From NCBI GenBank assembly GCA_021781535.1, contig JAJXWO010000020.1, positions 1 to 63,660 of the forward strand: a stretch of 63,660 nt of DNA, read 5' to 3'. The notes beneath the pieces were generated by a model. That model was not told the DNA's origin. It saw only the letters and a program-made list of their open reading frames with translations, and did not search any database. Below are positions 39,893 through 46,589 of this stretch, in pieces. Within the stretch, counting starts at the first letter, position 1; each line of letters opens with the position of its first letter. The position numbers and the translations under genes were made by a program. The DNA comes from Deltaproteobacteria bacterium. Its GTDB lineage: Bacteria > Desulfobacterota > Desulfuromonadia > Geobacterales > Pseudopelobacteraceae.

Positions 39893-40786
39893 TCACTTCT
39901 TCGACAGCTTTTTCCCCTGTTTGCTCACGTGGGTTGGGCTAGGAGATATGAGTATGCCCCGGTCATTAGTGACAATCTTTGCGGCAGGGTAAACGACCAG
40001 AACCTTTCTAAGTGCATCTGAAAAGGCCTCCTTAAAGTCCCTAGATCTCCCATATTCTGCACCAAATTGCATCTGCAGTTGATCCCATGTGATAACTGTA
40101 CTGGCTTTGAGATAGCTGTTTCTGAACGTCAGCCATAGGTAGATGTCCAGTGCCATTGGGGATCGTTTTAGGGCCTTCAACGCTTGCAGATCGATTGGAA
40201 CTGGGGAGGCGACAACCTCAGCATAGAACTTCTGGCTGAGCGTCAGAGTACTCTCCCAAAGCCCGGCCTGATCTGCTTGCTGGGGATGCCACCAAAGGTC
40301 ATAGTCATCCGCAATATCAAACCTTCGACCCTTGTCGTGTAGAGCGTCATTGTATGTACAGACGACTGTAGTGGCAAATAGGCGCTTCATCTGCTCCCTG
40401 AGTCGCGTTATACCGCCCTTAGTGCCTCCGTTGATAGGCATGTCCAGTTGCCGCATAAACTCACTCAGACTATGGCCAAGAACCAGCGTTGGATTCTTGG
40501 TCCGTATGGCTTCGGTGGTAATCCACGCCAATAACATTCGTGGGATTGAGCCATACGGCAACCCGTTAGGACTCCACATACTCAGCGTATAATCTCCGTT
40601 TTTCCGTCTAAACTCATTACCTATGGGCTTACTATGAGGAATCGTGCAAAGAACCAACGACCTCGCCATGAAACCGAGTTCTTTACGATCCTGAGCAGAG
40701 GACTGTTCGATATTTAGTGCATGAGTCAGAAGGCTCTCCGTGGCCTTGCTGATTCGCATTTTACTGGTGGTAACACCCAATGACAT
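39893..40786 (-). CDS. repA: RepA replication initiator
   Basis: A 297-residue plasmid initiator of the RepA (PF04796) family. NGLPYGSIPRMLLAWITTEA and LGHSLSEFMRQLDMP are family marks; SPMALDIYLWLTFRNSYL and a C-terminal winged segment follow. It binds the three iterons just downstream of its stop. AAGGAG precedes the ATG, and a copy of the shared 23-bp element lies 34 bp before the start. It controls copy number and replication. Confidence 0.9.
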   Translation of the reverse strand: MSLGVTTSKMRISKATESLLTHALNIEQSSAQDRKELGFMARSLVLCTIPHSKPIGNEFRRKNGDYTLSMWSPNGLPYGSIPRMLLAWITTEAIRTKNPTLVLGHSLSEFMRQLDMPINGGTKGGITRLREQMKRLFATTVVCTYNDALHDKGRRFDIADDYDLWWHPQQADQAGLWESTLTLSQKFYAEVVASPVPIDLQALKALKRSPMALDIYLWLTFRNSYLKASTVITWDQLQMQFGAEYGRSRDFKEAFSDALRKVLVVYPAAKIVTNDRGILISPSPTHVSKQGKKLSKK

Positions 40787-40819
40787 ATTGGATCTCCTTG
40801 AATTTTCGGCTTTCTATCT

Positions 40820-40842
40820 ACAATCCGCAGGGTGGGGACAAA
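40820..40842 (-). promoter_or_regulatory. Shared 23-bp element, copy 2, before repA
   Basis: Identical over 23 bases to 12236..12258. It lies 34 bp before the repA start. On the minus strand TTGTCC is followed after 15 bases by TAGATA, so the element may overlap a promoter. Confidence 0.7.
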
Positions 40843-40924
40843 TAATCTGAAAATCTTGCTACCCCGCACTACTTACTACTGGATATGCGAATTTCTCCAA
40901 AATCCCCGATCTCGAAAAAAGAAA

Positions 40925-41048
40925 AGGTGAGGATTTTGGTAGTAGGAGAGTGCGTGAAGTGTGCGTGATAAATGTCTGAGGTTGCAAAGCAACGCAAAGA
41001 GGGGCACACAAACAGGCAGCAAAATCCAAAAACCAAAAAACCTCACCT
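40925..41048 (-). terminator. Long-range hairpin with U-tract
   Basis: AGGTGA and GGATTTTG at 40925..40938 pair with CAAAATCC (41020..41027) and TCACCT (41043..41048). Read on the minus strand the final arm is followed by TTTTCTTTTTT. It may end the small-gene operon before repA; the loop of about 80 bases is unusually long. Confidence 0.45.
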
Positions 41049-41354
41049 GGATACGATCCACAAAAAGACAAAAGATATTAAATAGTAGAGTTAAAATGAC
41101 GGGAAGAGGCGATGTAAAAACGAGATAAAATCAAGTGATTAGATCGTCAGCAGGGTCAAATTAAGAATAGTATTTAAAAGTCTGAGTTGTGGAGATGGTG
41201 GCAAAGAAGATTAGAAGGCGATTAAATTAAAAGTAGAGTCACAGATAAAATAATCGCCTTGAAATCGGCCAAAAGGGAGAAACGGAGACTATGTAACGAC
41301 TGAAGAAGTGAGTGAATTAAGGAAATCGAAACGAAATCAATAAAAAGCTCAAAT

Positions 41355-41465
41355 TTAATCGTTAATAGTTAGTCCGTTGGCATCAAACCATGCAATAAAA
41401 TCATCAAGGTCAAAAGGCTCATCACCAGATTTCATTGCAGCAATACAGTCATAGTGGTCGTCCAT
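41355..41465 (-). CDS. 36-residue acidic peptide
   Basis: ATG at 41465 is preceded by AGAGGTAAATAAC. The product is 36 residues and acidic (DDHYD, GDEPFDLDDF) with no hydrophobic helix. It is the last gene of the minus-strand small-gene block. Function unknown; the good start signal is its main support. Confidence 0.5.
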   Translation of the reverse strand: MDDHYDCIAAMKSGDEPFDLDDFIAWFDANGLTIND

Positions 41466-41613
41466 GTTATTTACCTCTCAAAAATAAAGCGTAGATCCAA
41501 TAAAATGCCGATGGGGAGCATATATAAAGGACGGGTAAAAACAAGCGACTGAACGTGTGGGTGGGAGTTGACTGTGTGGGTGGTAAAACGAGGAGGTAAA
41601 GCGCACGTTCGAA

Positions 41614-41665
41614 GACAGATGTCCCTGAACGAGTTTGAGATAAACAAAGACGTTCAGGGCCTGTC
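41614..41665 (-). promoter_or_regulatory. Leader hairpin
   Basis: GACAG and CCCTGAACG (41614..41631) pair with CGTTCAGGG and CTGTC (41651..41665). It lies between the small genes at 41684 and 41355. Its length and symmetry match the other hairpins in this block, though it is not sequence-related to them. Confidence 0.55.
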
Positions 41666-41683
41666 GGCATCTAATTGCGGTGG

Positions 41684-41776
41684 CTACACGAAATCTTCAG
41701 GATAATCTCCCTGGATTGGTTCCGGTTCGCCAGCTTCTTCAATTTTCAGCATGTGCAACATTTTCGAGTAACTCAT
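41684..41776 (-). CDS. 30-residue peptide
   Basis: ATG 41776 follows TGGAGGCCACAA, a strong ribosome site. The product is 30 residues with a Met/Leu helix (SKMLHMLKIEEAGE) and an acidic tail. A long leader hairpin (41800..41845) stands 24 bases upstream. Function unknown. Confidence 0.5.
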   Translation of the reverse strand: MSYSKMLHMLKIEEAGEPEPIQGDYPEDFV

Positions 41777-41799
41777 TTGTGGCCTCCAGTGGGTAAAAC

Positions 41800-41845
41800 G
41801 GAGTCACAAAATCATCGGCCGGAAGGCACGATGTTTTGTGACTCC
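41800..41845 (-). promoter_or_regulatory. Leader hairpin L1 of a conserved RNA family
   Basis: A 12-bp perfect outer stem (41800..41811 with 41834..41845), a CATCG/CGATG inner stem, then GCC/GGC around a 4-base loop. As RNA the inner part reads CAUCG-u-GCC-uucc-GGC-CGAUG. The same layout recurs at 42772..42815 and 43446..43489 with compensating changes (outer-stem U-A here, G-U there; inner U-A here, U-G there). Confidence 0.7.
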
Positions 41846-41874
41846 CGAGTGACGAAGCGAGTAGAAAATGGCGG

Positions 41875-42741
41875 TTAACGGCTTATTGAAACCAGGCACT
41901 TTACAAGGCTGAGGGTTTCTTTAAGCCAGTACAGCTCGCTTTTGCAGACGAACAATCGCGTACGCTTGTCATCAAAGGAGCCATTTTTGTATGCGCTGTT
42001 GACCTCGTAGCGCACATTTCGGATAAAACTGAATTCTGCCGATTTTGAGGTAGGACATATGTCTAGCCAGACTGCTTCCTGTTCCTGTAAATCCGAAACA
42101 ATGGAGCACAGGACTTTTTTCACGTCGAGTACAGAATTTCTGTATTCTGGCGTGGAGTAGACAGGAACAGAAACCGAAGAAATCATGTCCATCAGATCAG
42201 CGATCCTGAATTGGATCCTACTGGATTCTAGTAGCGTGCCCAGTTTAATCCGAATTTTCTGGATTTCCTGGCCAGATACCGGAAAGCAATTGTGATTGAT
42301 GACAACATCTTTTTTACCCCAAAGCAGGTATAGAGATTTATCGGTCTGCAGGTCAACCAGAATGCTTTGAATTCTGCCGACTTCATCAATCAGCAACTTA
42401 CGATCGTCTTCGGCATGGCTATCAAGGTCAGCCAGAATATTTCTCACAAAAACTTCCAGATCTTCAATTGTCATATCAACGCAATAGTTTTCGGCCATCG
42501 CATCAATAATGAGATTGTTGATGTTTGTAAGTTGATTGAGAACGTTTTTATCCCACGGCATTTTGTGGAACGGGATTAATTCGGAATCCAGATCCGAATA
42601 CCATTGAGTAAGCATTTTATCCAGGTGGCCTAAAATGGAGGCTTTCATCTCACGTACCTGCTCCACGTAAATCTCTGAAAAACAGAAAGGGACAGGCACA
42701 TCAGTAACGAAATCTCTCAAAACATCGTGTGTAATCTTCAT
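41875..42741 (-). CDS. Unknown helical protein
   Basis: A 288-residue protein from ATG 42741 with AAAGGAGATTACC upstream. It is almost all helical and acidic (MKASILGHLDKMLTQWYSDLD, LDSHAEDDRKLLIDEVG) with one hydrophobic patch. No signal or membrane segment. A homologous structured leader lies just upstream, shared with the neighbour at 42852. No family recognised. Confidence 0.6.
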   Translation of the reverse strand: MKITHDVLRDFVTDVPVPFCFSEIYVEQVREMKASILGHLDKMLTQWYSDLDSELIPFHKMPWDKNVLNQLTNINNLIIDAMAENYCVDMTIEDLEVFVRNILADLDSHAEDDRKLLIDEVGRIQSILVDLQTDKSLYLLWGKKDVVINHNCFPVSGQEIQKIRIKLGTLLESSRIQFRIADLMDMISSVSVPVYSTPEYRNSVLDVKKVLCSIVSDLQEQEAVWLDICPTSKSAEFSFIRNVRYEVNSAYKNGSFDDKRTRLFVCKSELYWLKETLSLVKCLVSISR

Positions 42742-42771
42742 GGTAATCTCCTTTTGCCTTATAGGCTGTTG

Positions 42772-42815
42772 GAGACACAATGCACCGTACCATAAGGCAC
42801 GATGATCTGTGCCTC
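42772..42815 (-). promoter_or_regulatory. Leader hairpin L2 of the conserved RNA family
   Basis: As RNA: GAGGCACA/UGUGUCUC outer stem (8 bp with one G-U), then CAUCGUGCC/GGUACGGUG inner stem (9 bp) and a UUAU loop. It ends 31 bases before the start at 42741. It matches L3 over about 60 bases. Confidence 0.75.
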
Positions 42816-42851
42816 TGGTTGAGTGAAATTTAGAAGGATTAAGAAGCCTAT

Positions 42852-43415
42852 CTAAATGAGGGTGAAAATGCCTGCAAACTCCGTAGCGAGCTTGCGCCTA
42901 AAAAGTTTGCCGTTAGCCGGTTCGGCGAAAGACAGAGACATTTCCCCATTCATGAGTGAAGCTTTGACATTAGACGTTCGACCAACAACTGATTGTCCGC
43001 AGCGCAGCCTGTCCCATTCGTTGTCATCAAAAAATGAGCAACCTTCTGGGGTAGTTAGCGCCTCGACAGAAAAGAAAGGATCGGAGACCCAGTCATAACC
43101 GTGTTGGCCGCGGAATTTAACCAGTTTGTTGTATGCCAACTCCTCTTCCTGGATTCTGAGAATTCCAACGCGAGCATCGGCCAGAATCACCAATGTTTTG
43201 CGAACATTTCTCAGCCAGTACAAAACTGTGCGCCCGTCACCAAGCCCGCTGGCATCAAAATAAATATCATTCTCGTAAAATGAATCCAGAGAATGAATCA
43301 ATTCCCGAACCCTTTTCTTTTCACGGCTTACGCTGTGTCTGTAAGCGCTGGAAAGAGTTGGGTGCAGGGAAATGCCTTTGAGTGTGGCTTCTAATTCCAT
43401 GAGTGTCAGTTTCAT
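42852..43415 (-). CDS. Unknown protein with conserved leader
   Basis: A 187-residue protein from ATG 43415 with AAAGGAGATTACAAAG upstream. It begins MKLTLMELEATLKG and has a helical first half with a charged core (SREKKRVRELIHSLD) and a beta-like second half (GMSLSFAEPANG region). It has no signal. Its leader is homologous to that of the 41875..42741 gene, so the two are co-regulated. Family not recognised. Confidence 0.6.
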   Translation of the reverse strand: MKLTLMELEATLKGISLHPTLSSAYRHSVSREKKRVRELIHSLDSFYENDIYFDASGLGDGRTVLYWLRNVRKTLVILADARVGILRIQEEELAYNKLVKFRGQHGYDWVSDPFFSVEALTTPEGCSFFDDNEWDRLRCGQSVVGRTSNVKASLMNGEMSLSFAEPANGKLFRRKLATEFAGIFTLI

Positions 43416-43445
43416 CTTTGTAATCTCCTTTCGCCGTAGCGGTTG

Positions 43446-43489
43446 GAGACACAGTACACCGGCCCGAAGGGCACGATGATCTGTGCCTC
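43446..43489 (-). promoter_or_regulatory. Leader hairpin L3 of the conserved RNA family
   Basis: As RNA: GAGGCACA/UGUGUCUC outer stem, CAUCG/CGGUG and GCCC/GGGC inner stems with a UUC loop. Differences from L2 in the inner stem keep pairing (GGUAC becomes GGGC). It ends 31 bases before the start at 43415. Confidence 0.75.
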
Positions 43490-43519
43490 TGGGGGTGTGT
43501 AATGTGGAATAGAAAATAA

Positions 43520-43993
43520 TTAGCCAAGCGCGAGCTTGATTAATCGTTCCCTATCCACCGGTGTCATGCCTTTGAACAAACGTTCGTCGGCCTGGAATTG
43601 CGGAACCACATCTGCTTCACGATGAAACCAGACATGATGTTCGTGGTCACGCCGAATCCGCTCGATTCGTGCCTTCTCACGGCCCGCAGAAAAAACCTTA
43701 TCGTTATGCCACTGATTAAGTTTCTTCAGGCTCTCTTCAGTAAAACTGTCAAGAACAGAGCCTTTCCGGCCATCGCGTTTTTCTTCGATTGAGACTGGCT
43801 TTGAGTTTACGAATGCAATTGCATCCCTGAGCAAATCGAACCCAACATCACCCTCAGCAATAAATTCCTGAGGATCCGCTGGAGTCACATACATCCGTTT
43901 TTGTCCGTTAAAAAAAACATTGCGGTATTTTGTTTCCGATCTGCCGTGATAGTTCAAAGCTTGGCGCAAAAGGCCCATTTCGAGGTCATTCAT
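43520..43993 (-). CDS. Unknown charged protein
   Basis: A 157-residue protein from ATG 43993 with GGGAG eight bases upstream. It has a mixed first half (YRNVFFNGQKRMYVTPADPQEF) and a highly charged helical second half with a His/Arg cluster (REKARIERIRRDHEHHVWFHRE). This basic region may bind nucleic acid. A strong leader hairpin precedes it. Family not recognised. Confidence 0.6.
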   Translation of the reverse strand: MNDLEMGLLRQALNYHGRSETKYRNVFFNGQKRMYVTPADPQEFIAEGDVGFDLLRDAIAFVNSKPVSIEEKRDGRKGSVLDSFTEESLKKLNQWHNDKVFSAGREKARIERIRRDHEHHVWFHREADVVPQFQADERLFKGMTPVDRERLIKLALG

Positions 43994-44018
43994 GATCACG
44001 CTCCCGTTAAATAGTTGC

Positions 44019-44060
44019 GACAAGGCGCAGTTTCCCCATGACAGGAGAACTGCGCCTGTC
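44019..44060 (-). promoter_or_regulatory. Leader hairpin L4
   Basis: GACA-a-GGCGCAGTT (44019..44032) pairs with AACTGCGCC-TGTC (44048..44060). As RNA the loop contains CUCC pairing with GGGG, so an anti-Shine-Dalgarno word is held inside. It lies 26 bases before the start at 43993. Confidence 0.65.
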
Positions 44061-44139
44061 TGAGTTTGACTGCAAAATGCCGCATCTACGTCCTACTAAG
44101 CTGAAATGACAGCGGTGTAGGGGGCCGCGGGGGGAACGA

Positions 44140-44427
44140 CTAATTCGGATCAATTCCGCTTCCATCACACCTGTAACAAGTGCGATTTGGCAGATTCATC
44201 CAAAGTCCTGAGCCGTTACAACGGCTGCAGTTACCGGTATGATGTTCATCGACTGGTTTCGTTGCGTTGGCTGATGTTTTAGCCGACGTAGCAAACTCAG
44301 TAGACTGAGCAAGATCCGGGTTGCGGATGGGAATTAAAACCACCGCAGCTGAGGGCATCATCATGAGGCAAAAAGCTGCCATCATGAAAAACATCCCTGA
44401 ATAGACGCATATCGCGCTGAAGGTCAT
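44140..44427 (-). CDS. Membrane protein with DnaJ-like zinc knuckles
   Basis: A 95-residue protein. An N-terminal helix (FMMAAFCLMMMPSAAVVLIPI) is followed by a spacer and two CxxCxGxG motifs (CSRCNGSG and CYRCDGSG) near the end, the signature of DnaJ-type zinc centres. Such knuckles bind unfolded protein or partner proteins. Its start overlaps the stop of the 41-residue gene before it (ATGA). Confidence 0.7.
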   Translation of the reverse strand: MTFSAICVYSGMFFMMAAFCLMMMPSAAVVLIPIRNPDLAQSTEFATSAKTSANATKPVDEHHTGNCSRCNGSGLWMNLPNRTCYRCDGSGIDPN

Positions 44428-44549
44428 GATGCGATCCTCCGCGTGATATCTCTGATAATCTGCTCAAAACGCGACATACTAACGAGTTCAATACCATTGA
44501 TTTTCGGTGGTAAGTTGCGGTGGCAGACAAAACATTTCTCGTTTTCCAT
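44424..44549 (-). CDS. 41-residue peptide with CxxC
   Basis: ATG 44549 has AAAGGAGAACAATC upstream. The product has KCFVCHRN, half a zinc knuckle, and a basic end (DITRRIAS). It overlaps the next gene by 4 bp (ATGA), so the two are translated together. A long leader hairpin precedes it. Function unknown. Confidence 0.55.
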   Translation of the reverse strand: MENEKCFVCHRNLPPKINGIELVSMSRFEQIIRDITRRIAS

Positions 44550-44574
44550 GATTGTTCTCCTTTGGGTTTAGGTA

Positions 44575-44628
44575 GCCCCGCAGAAGACAAATTACCCCCA
44601 AGGGAGGTAAAAATGTCTCCCGTGGGGC
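44575..44628 (-). promoter_or_regulatory. Leader hairpin L5, compound stem
   Basis: As minus-strand RNA a 15-bp outer stem (44614..44628 with 44575..44589) has one A-C mismatch and two G-U pairs that only work on this strand. Inside, UUACCUCC pairs with GGGGGUAA around a 3-base loop, hiding an anti-Shine-Dalgarno ACCUCC. The G-U pairs argue for a functional minus-strand RNA. Confidence 0.7.
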
Positions 44629-44651
44629 AAGAAAATGAAATTGGTGGATGT

Positions 44652-45281
44652 CTAAGAAATCAGGATTCCCTGTTCCCAACTACAAACATTAGAAGCAATG
44701 CGTGGGAAAAGAGTGTCGCAGACTTTTATGACAGCTTTTCTGAGACCGAAGTCATCTATTTTCAGAATGAAAAGACCTTCGTACATATGTCCCTCGTAGC
44801 TATTAATCAATTCTCCTATTTTTCTGAGAGCATCAAAAACGCGCTGAGGGGTCAAATTCATTGCAGTTGATGCTGATTCAATTGAATCAGCATGTTCCTC
44901 AAGCAGAAGCGCAAAAACGCTCTTGAGATCACTTTCCGGCAGGAGTTCTAAGATGCGTGCAACTACGAACTCAGGCCGCTCGGGTGCGTCTTCTGCACTG
45001 GGGTCAAAACCGGTAGCTTCCTGCATAGTCTCAAAACTGCGATGTTTAATAACCACCTTGTCAGAGCCATTTGTACCGCAATTAACCTTTTTGTTGAGGT
45101 AACCCATGTTCCGTGATGCTTCCAGGATCATGGTTTTAATGTGCTGTTGGGATTTATCACCGAGTGCGTCACCGTAGCGAATAAACTGCAAAGTCCATGC
45201 TTCACTAGTTATATCGCTGACGTCATCATCGTTAAGGTTCCCAAACTGCTTCCGAACGACTTGTTCAATTTTTCTCAGCAT
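44652..45281 (-). CDS. Sigma-factor-like protein (tentative)
   Basis: A 209-residue protein. VVRKQFGNLNDDDVSDITSE resembles sigma region 2 (the DDV...EAW pattern), and ILELLPESDLKSVF with STAMNLTPQRVFDALRKIG resembles a region-4 helix-turn-helix. Lys-rich and Cys segments lie between. The similarity is weak and may reflect a general helix-turn-helix protein. The ribosome site AAGGAG is partly complementary to an upstream TCTCCT (45287..45307), so translation may be switchable. It lies in the structured-leader block. Confidence 0.45.
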   Translation of the reverse strand: MLRKIEQVVRKQFGNLNDDDVSDITSEAWTLQFIRYGDALGDKSQQHIKTMILEASRNMGYLNKKVNCGTNGSDKVVIKHRSFETMQEATGFDPSAEDAPERPEFVVARILELLPESDLKSVFALLLEEHADSIESASTAMNLTPQRVFDALRKIGELINSYEGHMYEGLFILKIDDFGLRKAVIKVCDTLFPRIASNVCSWEQGILIS

Positions 45282-45286
45282 TTAAA

Positions 45287-45307
45287 TCTCCTTTCTGTGA
45301 GAGGAGA
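45287..45307 (-). promoter_or_regulatory. Shine-Dalgarno-sequestering hairpin
   Basis: On the minus strand TCTCCT pairs with AGGAGA, the ribosome binding site of the gene at 45281, with nine bases between. This would limit translation unless opened. Confidence 0.55.
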
Positions 45308-45309
45308 AC

Positions 45310-45366
45310 GCAACAACCCCCCTGGGGAATTGAAACGTTCCCCAGGTTGATGTGAATGATTGTTGC
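45310..45366 (-). promoter_or_regulatory. Leader hairpin L6, double stem
   Basis: Inner stem CCTGGGGAA (45321..45329) with TTCCCCAGG (45338..45346), outer stem GCAACAA (45310..45316) with TTGTTGC (45360..45366). It precedes the Shine-Dalgarno hairpin of the sigma-like gene. Confidence 0.65.
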
Positions 45367-45381
45367 CAAATGGCTGATAAA

Positions 45382-45660
45382 TTAAAAATCCGTGTAGTAG
45401 TCCTTCACTGCATTTCCTGTGGCCGGTTTGTTGCTGGCAGCATAATTGACCGCTGTTACAGTTGATACGCGGTCAATCTGATGGGCATCGTTTTTTTCAA
45501 CCTGGTAGTTATCTACTCTGAGCGAATTCGCTTTGTGAGCAGACTCATAGATGCTGAAAAACTGCAGACCCAACCAAAGAGCTGAGTACAAAAAAAGGCC
45601 AACAAAAGCAATGTAGGTGATTCTCCCGATTACGAAAGCAGCTGGTGTCGAATGATGCAT
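45382..45660 (-). CDS. Single-pass membrane protein
   Basis: A 92-residue protein from ATG 45660 (AAGGAGGG upstream); the longer frame to 45834 runs through the leader hairpin and is not used. One membrane helix (ITYIAFVGLFLYSALWLGLQFF) and a soluble C-terminus with YESAHKANSLRV. Its leader of about 200 bases holds two hairpins. Function unknown. Confidence 0.6.
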   Translation of the reverse strand: MHHSTPAAFVIGRITYIAFVGLFLYSALWLGLQFFSIYESAHKANSLRVDNYQVEKNDAHQIDRVSTVTAVNYAASNKPATGNAVKDYYTDF

Positions 45661-45723
45661 GATAAAACCCTCCTTATTAACCCCCACAGCATAATACGTC
45701 GCGCATGCGATACGTCGTGAGTG

Positions 45724-45800
45724 GCGTGGTAGACAGCAAAAAACCTCGATGCCAAATTTCCGCAGAAACTGTAACCGGGGCTTTTTGCTGCCTACCACGC
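45724..45800 (-). promoter_or_regulatory. Leader hairpin L7, 19-bp arms
   Basis: GCGTGGTAG-a-CAGCAAAAA (45724..45742) pairs with TTTTTGCTG-c-CTACCACGC (45782..45800), one mismatch in 19. The strongest hairpin of the block, 63 bases before the start at 45660. Confidence 0.7.
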
Positions 45801-45830
45801 TTCGGGTGGTTATATCGTAACGAAATACAG

Positions 45831-45867
45831 GCACCCCGCTGGTTACCTAGGCTCCCAGCGGGGGTGC
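45831..45867 (-). promoter_or_regulatory. Hairpin upstream of L7
   Basis: GCACCCCGCTGG (45831..45842) pairs with CCAGCGGGGGTGC (45855..45867) with one bulge. It lies directly after the 38-residue gene and could end or process that transcript; no T-run follows. Confidence 0.6.
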
Positions 45868-45870
45868 TAA

Positions 45871-45987
45871 TTAAGCAGGAAAAGGATACGCCAAAACATA
45901 AGCAACGTATCCTGTACCCACAAAATAGCTTAGCATCGATTCTTTTACAAAATCGTGTTTGCCGGTCTTCGTAACGATGTGTACCAT
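45871..45987 (-). CDS. 38-residue peptide
   Basis: ATG 45987 has AAAGGAGTTGCGA upstream. The product starts MVHIVTKTGKHDF and ends with an aromatic GTGYVAYVLAYPFPA. It is first in the small-gene operon after the promoter at 46288..46316. Function unknown. Confidence 0.55.
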   Translation of the reverse strand: MVHIVTKTGKHDFVKESMLSYFVGTGYVAYVLAYPFPA

Positions 45988-46019
45988 TCGCAACTCCTTT
46001 CGATTCGGGATAATAAAAA

Positions 46020-46058
46020 ACCCCGGGATCTGCACTCCAAAGGAGCCGATACCGAGGT
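46020..46058 (-). promoter_or_regulatory. Leader hairpin L9
   Basis: ACCCCGGGATC (46020..46030) pairs with GATACCGAGGT (46048..46058); as RNA only one mismatch in 11. Inside, CUCC-uuu-GGAG holds an anti-Shine-Dalgarno word. It precedes the start at 45987 by about 33 bases. Confidence 0.65.
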
Positions 46059-46088
46059 GTTGTAATTGAGATATATCAGGTCCAAAAA

Positions 46089-46125
46089 AACCCGGTTACG
46101 CAAAAGGCGCAAGTCGGGTGTCATA
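46089..46125 (-). terminator. Terminator or attenuator
   Basis: On the minus strand ACCCG, GCGC, loop CTTTT, GCG and CGGGT followed by TTTTTTT. It lies about 160 bases after the promoter at 46288..46316 and before the operon genes, so it can act as an attenuator or as the end of a short RNA. Confidence 0.6.
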
Positions 46126-46282
46126 ACCTGAATATTGGTTAGCCTCAGTCAAAAACAGATGCCTGAGGACTTAGGGTCTGGTGTGCACCACAAAAGCATG
46201 GGAGGGAGCCAGAACAGTGCACGACACGCTTTCGCGGCCGCCTAGGATCGGCTTGCGAACAAGCCGACAAAAAAACAACTTG
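46089..46282 (-). ncRNA. Candidate structured small RNA or long leader
   Basis: A transcript of about 190 bases is predicted from the promoter at 46288..46316 to the terminator at 46089. It contains GGCUUG-UUCG-CAAGCC, UGGUGCACACCA, and CCUCAG...CUGAGG stems and no good reading frame. It may be an independent regulatory RNA or an attenuated leader of the small-gene operon. No known RNA family is recognised. Confidence 0.45.
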
Positions 46283-46287
46283 TGGAC

Positions 46288-46316
46288 ACTCTAGCGACAC
46301 ATTATAAATATGTCAA
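46288..46316 (-). promoter_or_regulatory. Sigma70 promoter of the small-gene operon
   Basis: On the minus strand TTGACA, a 17-base spacer, then TAGAGT. It heads the operon from 45987 leftward. Two 21-bp direct repeats lie 30-86 bp upstream of the -35 box. Confidence 0.7.
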
Positions 46317-46345
46317 CTTTTTTTTACTATTTTTTGGTACCTGAA

Positions 46346-46402
46346 CGTTATACATATCGTCTGATGCATCGTGTGATGTCCCGTTATACGTACCGCCTGA
46401 TG
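46346..46402. repeat. Two 21-bp repeats upstream of the promoter
   Basis: CGTTATACATATCGTCTGAT (46346) and CGTTATACGTACCGCCTGAT (46382) match at 18 of 21 bases, 36 bp apart. Placed upstream of the -35 box, they look like activator or repressor sites. Confidence 0.65.
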
Positions 46403-46531
46403 TCCTGTTAAACGTGTTTGTTTCGATAGTGACACTCCGCACGGATTAAAACCTGGTGGCTTGCGCCGGCTGGTTTCTGTCATTCCTTGATAATATAAGA
46501 AGCAGCGGTAAGACCTTCTACAAACAGAATT

Positions 46532-46559
46532 ACCCCGCAGCTTCCTTGCTGCGGGGTAT
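46532..46559 (-). terminator. Terminator-like hairpin of the NusA-like operon
   Basis: TACCCCGCAGC-6-GCTGCGGGGTA, an 11-bp perfect stem, lies about 30 bp after the stop at 46590. The U-tract is weak. Confidence 0.55.
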
Positions 46560-46589
46560 CCGCTTTCAAATTTAATAATACAACCTCTA

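Larger units (their letters stand above)
40787..41354. other. Gap upstream of repA
   Basis: 568 bp with no supported gene and purine-rich on the plus strand. It holds the 23-bp element, a long-range inverted repeat at 40925..41048, the short hairpin GTTGC-AAA-GCAAC near 40981, and a 10-bp inverted repeat AAGGCGATTA/TAATCGCCTT at 41215..41260. Confidence 0.6.
45988..46589. other. Promoter and RNA region of the small-gene operon
   Basis: About 600 bp without an evident protein gene. It holds, from right to left, a terminator of the next operon, two direct repeats, a sigma70 promoter, a structured transcript, a terminator-like hairpin and leader hairpin L9. Only very short frames without ribosome sites are present. 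Confidence 0.6.

Noticed and set aside
40820..40842. oriT nick site (CCCTGC resembles the IncP core ATCCTGC)
   Set aside because: The motif is at three places in front of starts and is not near the MobH-like gene; a regulatory element fits better. No oriT could be placed.
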